Positions 21,216 to 31,909 of a stretch of 64,000 nt of DNA are shown piece by piece. Position numbers and translations under genes: made by a program. The notes under the pieces were generated by a model that was not told where the DNA came from, did not search any database, and saw only the letters and a program-made list of their open reading frames with translations. The stretch's first letter is position 1. Every line of letters begins with the position of its first letter. Source of the stretch: Meandrina meandrites (lineage: Eukaryota; Cnidaria; Anthozoa; Scleractinia; Meandrinidae); the NCBI GenBank assembly GCA_963693305.1, contig OY855905.1, positions 42,574,395-42,638,394 on the forward strand, given 5' to 3'.

Positions 21216-22319
21216 CATTGGCGTACGGGCAATTTTTTACTAGGGGGAGCGGTCAACCATTTGCCCAAATTTTTACGAAAAAGTCGAAAAGAAACGAGGG
21301 TGATATACGATGCTCTAACATAGGCCTACTTATGCATCAGTCAATTCCAGCAGTGCCCATCCCCCACGGACTAACCCCCGGGGTGGGGATGAAGGAACCA
21401 GGCAAATGCCCAGCCCCCGGGTTGATTGTTTTCAATCTCTCGATTTGTGATATAGAAATATAATACAAGTTGTTGCTTCTTAGTAATGAAAAAAATAGCT
21501 AAAATTGAGAAAATATATCTTTAAAAACATCCATAAGCTTCTCTAGTCCTTGATGGACTGGCTAATCTGCAACGTAGTCCGCGTCTTGGCCTATGAACGC
21601 CTCTATCACGAATACGCGACTCCACGGTTTCGAAACCACGTGTCAAATGCCCGGGGGTCGACCCGAGGTACACAAATGCCCCACCCTCGGGACTGGCAAC
21701 ATTAGCGAATGCCCCGCGGTTGCCCGGGGGGGATGGGCACTGCTGGAATTGACTGATGCATTATGAAGTGAAAATATTCTTACAAATGAATCTATAATAT
21801 GAGCTCATAAAACGCGTTAAAAGAAATAGCTGTCTCGGCCATTTCGACGGCCAAAGATATCAATGATACGATCCATGTCATTGTTGACTACAGAGTTGGC
21901 ATATGCCCTTTCAATGTTAATAAGTGCGATGAACATTTCTAACACGTTGTTGCCCCATGGTGCTGCGCAAGTAAGTTTTCAATCTGCGCGACGCACTGAA
22001 TGATCGTTCAATTCTGCTGAACACGATGTAGCAGGTATCACTGCAAGGATATGTATTACATTAATAACCAGAAACTCATCACGTGCTGGGCAACCACTGC
22101 CTCGTGTGAATTTAAATGGCTTTACCACGCCGACTTCAGGTTAAAATAGAAAATATCTATCTCTTCAAAAAACAAAAACATGGAAACTTCTTTTAAAACT
22201 GGCTTTGCCCAAATTTCTTTTGCTGCCCAAAAAATCTGAGTTGCCCAAAATTTGGGTGGGGGGGGGGGGGGGGGGGGGGGCTGCAGTCCCCCCCAGTCCC
22301 CCCAGCACGCACGCCTATG
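21216..22319. mobile_element. Nested hAT-like non-autonomous element with 8-bp target duplication
   Basis: Exact target duplication TTTGGGCA flanks it (21208-21215 and 22320-22327). Terminal repeats are CATTGGCGTACGGGC and, inverted, CATAGGCGTGCGTGC. An 8-bp duplication suggests the hAT superfamily. It contains its own large inverted repeat (21332-21761) and a poly-G run of 23 (22258-22280). A copy at 58997-60109 shares the right flank but not the left. Confidence 0.75.
21332..21761. repeat. Foldback unit with 34-bp perfect arms
   Basis: Arms beginning ATGCATCAGTCAATTCC (21332-21365) and the inverse (21728-21761). Just inside lie G/C-rich segments with many CCCCGG-type words. The paralogue is at 59135-59609, about 45 bp longer. 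It may be a separate element (CAGTCAATTCC ends, flanked by ATGCAT) nested in the hAT-like element. Confidence 0.75.
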
Positions 22320-22371
22320 TTTGGGCACTCGCCTCCTCTCCGCATCTCCGCCATTTTTAACGTGTTTAGTC

Positions 22372-22417
22372 TGATCATGATTGAAACTACCTCACGAGGT
22401 AGTTTCAATCATGATCA
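22372..22417. repeat. Perfect hairpin, 22-bp arms
   Basis: TGATCATGATTGAAACTACC continues to a 2-nt loop and the exact inverse. It is conserved unchanged in the second copy (60162-60207), inside the Myb/SANT-bearing element. Confidence 0.85.
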
Positions 22418-24123
22418 AAATAATCACGTTTCAATCATGATTCGCGGAATGCATTGCCTGATGTGAACACTTTTCATAGTGAAACATGTTTCATTCGTGA
22501 TCAGAGTAATCATGTTTCGTCCTAGTGTGAACACAGCTTTACAGACTATAGTTAGTCCCCCCTACTAACTATGTACAGACCGACGTTTACGACTTGATCG
22601 TCCACGAATTGGAAGCAGTTAAAGCATTTTGCAAGAACATAGGCTAAGTCGTTTTCATGTTGAAGAATATCAGCTGAGATATAAAACATTATATTTTGAA
22701 TAATATCAGTTTTTCATCGCTGAAACGACCTCAGAAATCCAGCGGCTAATAAAAACAACAACGTGAAATGACCAGATTTTGGGTATTGTGGACAAACTGG
22801 ACCACGACGGATAATTTGGGGTTTTGGACTTACTATGATCAGCAATTAAATGCGCCGTTAAGACCAAATGCCCAATTGTTTCTAATTCAAGTCGACTGGA
22901 ATAAGTATTATATTCGGCGCATGTAAAATGCGACGTTTAAGCCAGGCCTAATTATTTGCTGTCATGCCCAGGCTTGCATTGATACGCGAAGTCAGAAATC
23001 AAAACACTCGCGGAAACATTTCAAAGATTTCCGTTAATCAAAGTTTAACAGGGTTTCCGATAACGTTTGCGGCAAACGGTCACGAAAGTAAACTGGGGAT
23101 AAAAAAATATTACGCGGCTAAAACTCCTTAAACTGTTTTAACATACGCAGATTACAAACTTTTTTGTAGCTTGAAGGGTTTTGTCTTAAAAATAAAAAAT
23201 AAAAGGTGAACTTCTATGTTCAGCGAGCCGTAAAACTTATATATAAATTTAGTCATTTGCGCGTTCTTATTCACACATAAATTTTAATTCATAACATGCG
23301 AACTCTGAAGTTAAAAAGAAAAGAACAACAACAACAACCAAAGGGAGCCTTTTTCCCTTGGTATAAATGCACTCATCCCAACGCGAAAGGAAAATATTTG
23401 TGTATTTTAACAACACCGCTATTAAAAAAGGATATTGAAAGGAAAACGATGTTTATTTAATACATATAAAGGAGTCAGAGCTAATAATAAAAAACATTTT
23501 TTAACAGTAACTAGATAACAAGATAACGACCAAAAATCAGTCTTTGTAACAAGAGTCTAAAATGCGCCATCGAGCTACCTATTATACATTAAAACGAAAC
23601 TAAGACAAGTCCTTCTTGTGTAATTAAAACGCTAAATCTTTTTTTAATCTCTGCACTAGTGTTCTTCTTTTTCCTCTGCATTTCGTGTTGATTTTGGCTT
23701 TCACTTGTTCCCACTGTTCCGTAAAGTCGGTGTTTCAAATTTTCGGCGGAGAGCGGTCATTAGCAAATGCATTTTGTTACAGTTTAATTGCTGGAATCCC
23801 CTTACTCAACCTGTATTACCATTGGCGAGTTCTTCCTCACTGAAAAGAACGTCGATACAAGCAAGGGCGCATGTGGTCATCTGTTTGCCAAGTCGAACGA
23901 TCCCCTCAAAAAAAAGAACGATATGCTTGCTTACAACACGGAAATGCGAGTGAATTAACCGAGCAAAACTGTTCTTAAAAGTTATTGTGCAAAATCCCTT
24001 GGTATGAAGCAAACCCTTTTTCGCTCACAACGCTCACATGGTAAGAAATGCGCCCTTGCGCTTGTCAGCGGTAAATTACTACTTCGTGTAGTGAATATAA
24101 AATGAAACTTGAAACTTACAGTG

Positions 24124-24577
24124 ACGGGGATGATCGAATGGGGGCAAAAATCAAGACCCAAAAAAATCCCTAGGGCTTGCAGCAACACCCAAAAAAATCC
24201 CCGGACCAAAAATTTGCCCCCCAAAAGTCCCACGCCAAATTTCTTACCCTTAAAATTTTAAACATTAAAAACATACGAAATTGAATGCTTGCGTTTGTTT
24301 GTTCATCATACCATCTGAATTTATCTTTCCCTCATCTGGGGTGATCATTTTAACGACACTAGAGGCACCCAATAACACTTCCTTATGCAGCCAAGGTACT
24401 ACTACGAATTTTAGAATTTTTAATACCCAAAAAAAATCCCTACTTAAATCAAGCCACCCAAAAAAATACTTGCCAAATTTTCCTACCCAAAAAAATCCCG
24501 AAATCGAAAATTTCAAATCCCCAAAAAATCCTTCGATCATCCCCTTCACTTGAATTCCCGAATACCCCACTGGGCGA
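24124..24577. mobile_element. MITE with ACCCAAAAAAATCCC motifs, copy 2 (left-truncated)
   Basis: Homologous to 14429-14799. About seven copies of the ACCCAAAAAAATCCC motif are present. The left terminal repeat is missing outward of GATGATCGAATGGGGG. Confidence 0.6.
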
Positions 24578-25348
24578 AAAATATTAAAGCACTATTCATG
24601 GGTAAGAGACTACATGTGTCATACTAAGCTGTCCTGTAGTACAGCTCTTTCTACTGGCTATCCCAGCACACAAGAGTCTAGCTGTAAAAGCTCAAACAAA
24701 TTGTTCAGAGCTCACTTTGGTGTTCTGTCGTATAGCGTGTTTAACACGTCACTTGTTATATTACTGTTAATATTTTCCCTGCCCTCCCCCGATTATTATT
24801 TCCTGATTATTAGGAAACGCATTCGATGGTAAAAAAAAGGGACGGCGTTATATGAAAGCGACGGCGATAAAAGCAAACAGAATCCTTTTTTTTTTTCGTT
24901 TTGAAGTCTTGAGTTGAGAAATTGCTGATTATAATGAAAATGAATTGATGTGTAAGATATCTTGGTTTAATGATGCACGGTGGAGGGTGGTGTGGAGGCC
25001 TTGTGGCCTAAATCGAGTGGCTGGGTTCAATTCCTGGCTGATCTGAATTGTGTGGCTTTTATGATAAGTTTCGAAAAACCTGAAGCCTGCGGAACATTCG
25101 TGGCTACAAGACTGGGATGATAAGTTTAAAACTCAAGTTTAATGAAAATTATTGAAAAGTTACAAATTGAGATGCACCAAAATCTTGAATTCGTTTCTAA
25201 GTGAAAATTTTATTAAAACAACTAAACAGTACAAATAACACCGCTTTCTTGTACAGCGAGTAATACAGGTTTTCCTTCTTATTCGAGGATGAAAATCTTT
25301 ATCATGGTGCAGTGAATACGTCAAACAGGTAAAGGCTTGGTCTGCGGT

Positions 25349-25688
25349 TTACATCAGTAGTGCCAGGCCAAGAGCAGAGCACACGGTCAACAGGAAGATG
25401 CTGAATGAGAGAGGTGAACCTGCGTTGCATTCGTCATCGGTACAGCAGCCAACCTTGCAATCCACGGCGTCATCAACATTGTCGCAAACGGCTTGCGCCA
25501 AATCACAGCCCAACTGATTGGTGCAGGAGTTCCCCACGGCGGTACTACCATCTTTATGGAGCCAGGTCCTCATGCACTTGTCTAACCCTGAAGAACACTC
25601 TACAAGGTACTTGCTCTTGCTGTCCTCCAGAGTGCTCTTTTGCAGTCGTCTTCATCGCTATCGCACTTATAACACTTCAAAGCAAGAG
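25349..25688 (-). pseudogene. LU domain exon, frameshifted E2
   Basis: The exon has the same acceptor (CTTTATCAG|CT) as its paralogues, but it is 340 nt instead of 341. One base is missing near 25636-25645, where the paralogues read GAGTGCTCTTGCTGCAATC and this copy GAGTGCTCTTTTGCAGTC. Splicing to E1 would therefore go out of frame early in the domain. Downstream of the lesion the domain (from the CMRTWLHKDG region to KVGCCTDDECN and a tail SFSIFLLTVCSALGLALLM) is intact, so the damage is recent. The nearest upstream signal exon is 28831-28882. A sequencing or assembly error is possible. Confidence 0.75.
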
Positions 25689-25797
25689 CTGATAAAGAAG
25701 GAAAAAAACATTAAAAAACTTTCACTAGATGATATTTCATACAGGTTGGTTACATATTTCATATTGGTGTACAAAATATGAAGATTGTTTTCTTTTG

Positions 25798-26026
25798 TGA
25801 AGGTGATAAGTGATCGTCGCAGTGAATTTCCAATTTTGAATGGATTCGAACCCGTGACCTCCGCGATACCGGTGCGATGCTCTAGCAACTGAGTTATGAA
25901 GCCACTCATTGGGAGCGAGGTCAATTTTGAGTTCTTATTTTCCCGTGAAAGGAGTGAAATGACTTATTGTATATGAAATGATTCATATAGGAACTGCGGA
26001 TGTATATGAAGGTGATAAGTGATCGT
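25798..26026 (-). mobile_element. tRNA-related SINE insertion with 20-bp target duplication
   Basis: The direct repeat TGAAGGTGATAAGTGATCGT occurs at 25798-25817 and 26007-26026. Between them, on the minus strand, lies a tRNA-like head with a B box (GGGTTCGAATCC, 25842-25853) and an A-box-like region (TAACTCAGTTGC, 25885-25896). The first LU block has no insertion at this point. Confidence 0.7.
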
Positions 26027-26423
26027 GGATGGAAACATAAAGCTGTCGCCCCAGACCCTCCCCATGCGTGGTCCTTGATCAACAGTTATACGAAAAGAGT
26101 CCCGGCGATTGTTATCATGGATTAGCTTCTTGCAGTTGTGGAAGGCGCATCATCTTTCCCGCCATATATGCCAGCTTGTACTGGAACTAAGAGGAACCCA
26201 CTCGATGTTGTTGCAAACGAAACTAGTTGTTGCCTTGGGATTAAGTGCGCTCGGAAAAAGGATTCAACGAAACATATGAGAAACCAAGCCAAAGAAAACT
26301 ACCTGTATCTAGTCGTTTATTATTTCATTTGTGCGATCACCATCCGACTGCATGGTCCAAAATCATACGGGTTAGGCTCCAAGGGACCCAGTCTGGTTAT
26401 GTCAACTTCAATATAGGCTCTCA

Positions 26424-26600
26424 GTTTGCTTGATAGCTCATTTGGTAAGAGCACTGCCTCGGTATCACAGCGATCATTAGTTCGAATCCTGTTTAAGTGC
26501 GAATTTTTTAAGTGCCTATGACACATTTTTTATTATTTGCCTGTTCTAATCTACATTGGATTCTGATATGAAAAGTGCCCATGTCTCACGGTGGAATTTG
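26424..26600 (+). mobile_element. tRNA-derived SINE head
   Basis: A box TAGCTCATTTGG (26433-26444) and B box AGTTCGAATCC (26479-26489) with tRNA-like spacing. The anticodon arm is degenerate and a T-rich, AT-rich tail follows. Not a convincing functional tRNA. Confidence 0.5.
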
Positions 26601-28830
26601 TAGTCAGTTCGTCCAGATAAATTCCCCAGCATTAATAGGCGATCGGTCACTATGAATGTACTTTAGAGTTCTCTCATTTAGTTTATCGAGCTTCTGAATG
26701 TCAGACTTCAGACATTAGGTTTGATATTGAAGAAAGAGACAACCTTCAGAGTTTTCAAATTTTATTTTGGTCACGTGACCCGTAGCCTATGCAACTTCAG
26801 TGCAAAAACATTTCCCTAACTGAGCGGTATTATTATGTGCCAATTTTAGTTCGATACCATTAGTACAACAAATTATAAACTCGAGAATTCTTGAAACCTA
26901 TCACGCCCCCATATATGCAAAAAATGCCCGGCGTGAAAAATTCTGTAAAGAAAACGGGACAAGATAGATTGATGTAAAGAAGAATGAAAAAGATGTGCTA
27001 ATGAATACTGAAGAAGGGTCCTTGCATAAAAAAATGAAAACGCATTGACGCAATCAGTAAGATATTGATTGTTTGTCTTTATGTGCAGAATTTTGGTTAA
27101 CTCTGCCAACTTAATCACTCTCGACGCTCTCAAGAGCAAAAATGAGGTGTGTCAGTTCGACATCCTTGATATTTTTTATTTCATTATGCAGCTGCAGCTA
27201 CGGGGTACTATTTGTATTTCTCAATCCTTTATGTTATAGTTGATCTGCTCGGTGGCAAAGGAATTTGTGGTCATTTGTCTGTTTGTTCTGTTAAACCAAT
27301 GGTGCGTATCATATGAAACAGTGCAAGCTTTATTTCTGCTACATTCCTTTATCTTTCTTTGTGCCTTATCGAAATTCTGGTCACGTGTTGCCTTATTACC
27401 TTAATTATTCAAAGCCTGCAGCGATTTAGTGTTTGAATTTTAGAACTAAAAACAAGGCAGTGGTGTTTTATTCTCCGGTAACAAAACCCATTTATTGTTA
27501 TTTTATTGTCATCACAAATCATGCACTTAGTTTTTATGCCGAAAGCGAGCTCTCTTTGCTTCGTTTGAAGCTGCAAGACGACTCAGTTGAACTTTGTTCA
27601 GAATGTCATGCCCGCAAAAGAACCCGCGCAAACCGTGCGTGACCTGTTGTTTGCTTCACACTCACACTATCGAATTCGCTTTTCAGAAAAAAAATACTCA
27701 ACAAAAACTGACGATAAAACATTTTGAAGTTTTACTGTTTATTTTAACAAATCGAGTTCAAACCCCGGTGTAGTGAAAAACAAAGCCAAACAAGTTCGGA
27801 ATGTGTTTAGGAACTCTTTAGGGTTACTAGCTGACTGGAAAAAAGGCGTCAATTTGAATATTAATGACATCTCTATGCGCGGCAAACATAGAGAGTAAGA
27901 ATTCGGAAAAATGCATAAAAACATCCAATTTTCTACTAATATTTGAACCAAGTATACGATCTAATTAAAGTTGGAATTCTTTCAATTCATACTGCTCGCC
28001 CAAGCTCAAACAATTATACTTGGTGCGTGATCTTTCAAAATAAAGCCACTTCGCCAGAAGCTAAGTTACTTTGAGAACTTTACGAATTGCGAGTAGCTAT
28101 AGGTAGTCTTAAACTGAAAGGTAGTTTACTACAACCCTTCTTTTGTTGCAATTGCAAACGTCAGAACATTGGGAACAATTTTGCTATTTTCACGTCTATA
28201 ATTTACCTGCTTCATTCAGCCTCCACAAGAAAAAAACATGATTTTACATTGGCCATTTTTATTATACTGAGCTCGAAACAGGCTCCTTCCATTGTTTGAA
28301 TAAAAGATTTTTACAAAGGCAAAAGCTTTTACGATTACTTATGTGCAGTCTTGGGCGTCTTTACCACAAACGATTACCGTTCCGTGGCAAAGCCAGAACT
28401 TTCAATCTGTTCTTAATTTACCAAAGGAGTTTGAAATAAGACAGTATTTCGCAGCACTTTGTAGCTGATCGTGATCACCTTACGGTGGAAAAAATAACTA
28501 TCCTGGCTGAGTCAAAGTGTAAAGGGTGTTTTGTCTGCTTTCTGTGTAGCGAGAGAATCAATCTGTTGGCCGATCAAACATTGCTAAGCTTTGAACTTGA
28601 TATAAAGTGAGTCAGATAAAAATGTTTGTGAACATAAAGTAATTTGATAAAGCAAAATTCTCACTTTGCTGCTACGTTTGTCATAAATCGCAATGTTAAA
28701 TCGCATAAGCAACTAAGGTCACTAAGTGAAGGAGCTGTACTGACATCAAAGCTTTGTGCGGGGCTCTTTTCAAGCCCAGAGAATTCTGTTTACAAAGGCT
28801 AGCGAAGTTTGTGAAATTATTACGACTCAC

Positions 28831-28882
28831 CTGCCGCTACTAGCATAAGAAGAACAGTTACTGTCAGCAAAAAGCGACCCAT
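28831..28882 (-). CDS. LU gene signal-peptide exon E1
   Basis: ATG with 17 codons, MGRFLLTVTVLLMLVAA, then one nucleotide and the donor G|GTGAGT. This is a typical signal peptide with a hydrophobic core. The phase-1 junction joins E2 as G|CT, giving Ala and then the mature domain. The nearest downstream E2 is the frameshifted 25349-25688 (3.1-kb intron); the intact E2 at 15590-15930 is a longer-range alternative. The coding sequence differs from the E1 at 39148 only at silent sites. Confidence 0.75.
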
Positions 28883-28950
28883 GTTTGGCTTCTAGGTTAT
28901 TTCGTTGCTACCGTGATGTGGCTTGTATAAAAATGAAGAGACAACTCCCA

Positions 28951-28960
28951 AATATATTTA
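28951..28960 (-). promoter_or_regulatory. TATA-like box upstream of LU E1
   Basis: On the minus strand TAAATATATT, 69 nt before the ATG. It is conserved at 39270-39279 at nearly the same distance and again near 32820. Surrounding sequence (GGGAGTTGTCTC) is conserved too. It is the likely core promoter of the LU genes; the distance would leave a 5' UTR of about 40 nt. Confidence 0.45.
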
Positions 28961-29263
28961 TGCAAGAATATGCAAATCTCTGATCATTGAGGCCTTACCA
29001 ATACTTGTTTAACAACTATAAATTACTTTTTACTCTCCTTTCATTGGTTCACAACCACTTCATCATTAGCATCAATATAATCAACCCACTACAAACATAT
29101 AGCGGCAAAATTAGTACCTCTGCGAACACCGTACGGAGCCGAGGGTCCGGCATTGTATTGCTGGCTTACTAGAGGGGTGGGCAAAGCCAGGTTTCGGTCA
29201 CTTTCGACAGAAACTTTGCCTCACAAGAATGCCCTGGTATTAGTGTCATATTTGTCATTTTTT

Positions 29264-29283
29264 GGCAGCTGAATTCAGCTGCC
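29264..29283. repeat. Perfect 20-bp palindrome upstream of LU E1
   Basis: GGCAGCTGAATTCAGCTGCC, which includes two CAGCTG E-boxes. It is repeated unchanged at 33128-33147 in the partial block copy. Possibly a dimeric bHLH site. Confidence 0.7.
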
Positions 29284-30328
29284 TGCAACCCTGTGATCGG
29301 GGATGGCAAGCCTCCCCGGCTATCCAGGGTCCCACAGGAGTAGGGAGGGGTGTAATGCCAGTGAACTGGAGGCCTTGCTGCCAGCCGACTGGATACCTTT
29401 TGTTGAAACAGGACAGATATATAGGACATAATCCAATCCAAAATTCGAAGAAAGTAAAATTAAAAGCTATATTACGCCCTCCAGGGTGGGGCTGCCACTA
29501 TTTGCTCTGTGTCGCGAGGTTTCCGCGAATGTGAACTGGAAACTAGCCAGAAGGCTTGTCTCGAAGGCTGGAGGCTTGGTCACCAAGGCTTTGAGTGTGA
29601 CTTTACTTGGGAAACGTTGTGCGAACGATTAAAATTATTTGACATTTCGTTGAACTTTTGTTGTGAAATCGAATTTTTTTACTGTTAAAATTAAAAGAAG
29701 TGGCATCCTTGGCGACATCTGGTAGCAGAGCGAGGTTCTGATCCTCGGACCTCTTGGTTATTGGCCCAGCACCATTCCGCTGCAACTTTTGGGCGACGTT
29801 TCCCATTTCGGGCAACTTTTCCCTTTCTAAGTCCCCCTCTACTTGATGATAGTACTGAACAGGGCTAAATGTTGCTTTTTTATGACTTTCAAACTAAAAA
29901 AAAACATATTACGATCAACACTCTGGCTCGTTTCGAAACCCTTTTTTTATTCCGCTTACAAGCCCTCACGGATATAAGCCCCTCCGTTCATAATTATAAG
30001 TCCACCCAAAACCCTTTACGAAGTTGTATAAGCCCAGGGCTTATAATCGGAAGTTTACGGCATTTTGATCATTTCATGTGGAAGCCATTAACAACAAGCT
30101 TCCGCTTACGAATGAGTGACGTGAGTTAGTGACTATTCGCCCGGTGATTGGCTAATTATTGCACTTCCGGTTGAACCGGTGTGGGTGCTTTATTTGCATA
30201 CAAAACTCCACCATGACTCGTGGACGCTACGCATATCCACGAGCAGAAACGCTTCTGGAAGCTGATACATTTAAAGAATTGTGTGGTTTATATACTAGTT
30301 ATGCAACGCTTTCGAGTGATATACTTAA

Positions 30329-30368
30329 CAATTATTCCACGAGCGCGGGTTGGTTAGAGATGGTAGAT

Positions 30369-30401
<33 letters not shown>

Positions 30402-30441
30402 AACGATCTCATATTCAACAAGCTCGAGTGGAATAATTGTT
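30329..30441. repeat. Hairpin with nested inner hairpin
   Basis: Outer arms AACAATTATTCCAC and GTGGAATAATTGTT; inner arms around TAGCCAAC and GTTGGCTA flank a GGCGCGTAGCGCC core. The block just upstream (30100-30300) is repeated at 41070-41280. Confidence 0.65.
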
Positions 30442-30572
30442 TTATTAAAAACGCCCAAAGGAATTGCAATATTTGAGCTCCCCAGCTGTTTTCGTTGACG
30501 CGTAGCGGCTACGATATTTGTGGTCAATGGTACATGAGCTCATATACCATTCTGTTTAAAATTGTTTTTTTT

Positions 30573-30712
30573 TGTAATCTGGCGCTAAAAATGTTCAAAT
30601 AATTTGCACACGTTTCTGGACTACTGTCCCTTCATCAGTGGAATCACTGATGAAGGGACAGTAGTCCCGAAACGTCTGCAAATTATTTGAACATTTTTAG
30701 CGCCAGATTACA
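30573..30712. repeat. Long inverted repeat, arms about 67 bp
   Basis: It begins TGTAATCTGGCGC and ends with the inverse. The centre is CATCAGTGGAATCACTGATG. The arms match over nearly their whole length. Likely a foldback element. Confidence 0.85.
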
Positions 30713-30837
30713 CACACAAAAAAAAAATATACAGAAACTACCAAAACGCGCTACACAGTTTTAACCATATTGTGATCTCATATACCATTGCCTGTTGACC
30801 AATCAAAACGCAGGAATTGCAATATACAGTTGCTAGT

Positions 30838-31092
30838 TTTTAATAAATACACCTTATTCGATGGTTTAACATATAATACGAGCAATGAGCAAAATGTCCG
30901 CTCGTATTATATGTTAAACCATCGAATAAGGGATTTATTATTCCACTAAAAAATAAAGTTTTGTTCGGCCATTTTGTTGCTCCGCTTTCAGTCCATATTT
31001 TCGCCCTGGTCTACAGTAATAACGTGGCATATTTTGCGCGTTCTTTTGCCCTTATATGGTAAAATGGCCCAATAGTGGAATAATAATATGGA
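30838..31092 (-). repeat. Dispersed repeat with terminal hairpin, inverse of 9142-9417
   Basis: It contains the hairpin 30853-30930 (CTTATTCGATGGTTTAACAT and its inverse) and then AAAGTTTTGTTCGGCCATTT and a motif chain matching 9142-9417 in the opposite direction. Confidence 0.7.
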
Positions 31093-31909
31093 ATATCCCA
31101 CGAGTCACTTGTATTTTCTCGGTATATACACGAGTCTTCCATGGTATACAACGAGAAAGTGTTGCATCACTAATTTACACCATGCCATAGAAAATACGCT
31201 CACTAAATTTCGTCGGAAATAAAATCGCATCGCACGATATGGGAAGGTTGGTTTTAATACCGTCGAATATACAAGGATTTTCCTGCCACGTTCTGATTGG
31301 CTGTATTTCCTATGGCATAGTATACACAATCGTGTAAAAGGTCTTCCTGCTCCTAAATGAATATGGTGACCTCTGGGGAATTGACATTAAGTCTGTAATA
31401 AGCTGTTGCTCTTGAGTTGAAAAATTGTTGATTATAATAAAGATGAATCGATGTATAAGATATCTTGGTGTAATGATCAGGGTGGAGGGTGGTTTGGAGG
31501 CCATGTGGCCATGGCCTAATTCGAGCAGCTGGTCTGAATTGTGTGGCTTTTATAATACATTTTTAAAAGCCTGAAGCCTACGGAGACTTTAAGGAACATG
31601 CGTGAGCCGCTTGTTGCAGTGACTACAAGACTAGGACTAAAATGATAAGTTTGAAACTTAAGTTTAATGAAAATTGTTAAAAAGTTACAAATTGAGATGC
31701 ACCAAAATCTACAATAAAGTTGTTTGGTATTGAAAACTTTCTTGCTTAAACTCGTTTCTAAGTGAAAATTTTATTAAAACAACTAAACAGTACAAATAAC
31801 ACGGCTTTCTTGTGCAGCGAGTAATACAGGTTTTCCTTCTTATTCGAAGATGAAAATCTTTATCATGGTGCAATGAATACGTCAAACAGGAAAAGGCTTG
31901 GTCTGCGAC

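Larger units (their letters stand above)
20725..22541. mobile_element. TIR element carrying a Myb/SANT-like gene, interrupted by a nested element
   Basis: The left end reads TAAAGTTGTGTTCACA...GCCGAAACATG. The right end, inverted, reads TAAAGCTGTGTTCACAC...ACGAAACATG. If AAGYTGTGTTCACA is the terminus, both ends abut TA. Inside, on the minus strand, is a Myb/SANT-like coding fragment, a domain that accompanies Harbinger-type transposases; no DDE nuclease is seen. A 1.1-kb element with 8-bp target duplication is nested in it (21216-22319). The second copy (around 60110-60340) keeps only the right-hand part. Confidence 0.55.
21216..23787. repeat. Segmental duplication B, copy 1
   Basis: Matches 58997-62184. 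The left limit is exactly the terminal repeat of the hAT-like element in both copies; the right limit is CAGTTTAA. The other copy has an extra 595-bp insertion at 61052-61646. No gene was recognised in the 22541-23787 part. A minus frame near 23620-23745 with a lysine/arginine-rich end is too short to call. Confidence 0.8.
24124..26373. repeat. LU block, copy 2 of 3
   Basis: Homologous to 14429-16446 and in part to 31405-32766. It carries the frameshifted E2 and, in the 5' flank, a SINE insertion absent from the other copies. Confidence 0.8.
27690..29330. repeat. LU promoter/E1 block, copy 1
   Basis: Homologous to 36015-36225 plus 38105-39460, and in its right part to 32797-33235. It carries the 5' intron, signal exon and upstream region of an LU gene (minus strand). 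Confidence 0.75.

Noticed and set aside
23620..23787. Minus frame with a Lys/Arg-rich C-terminus, present in both block B copies
   Set aside because: About 35 codons after an upstream stop, with no acceptor; conservation is explained by duplication.
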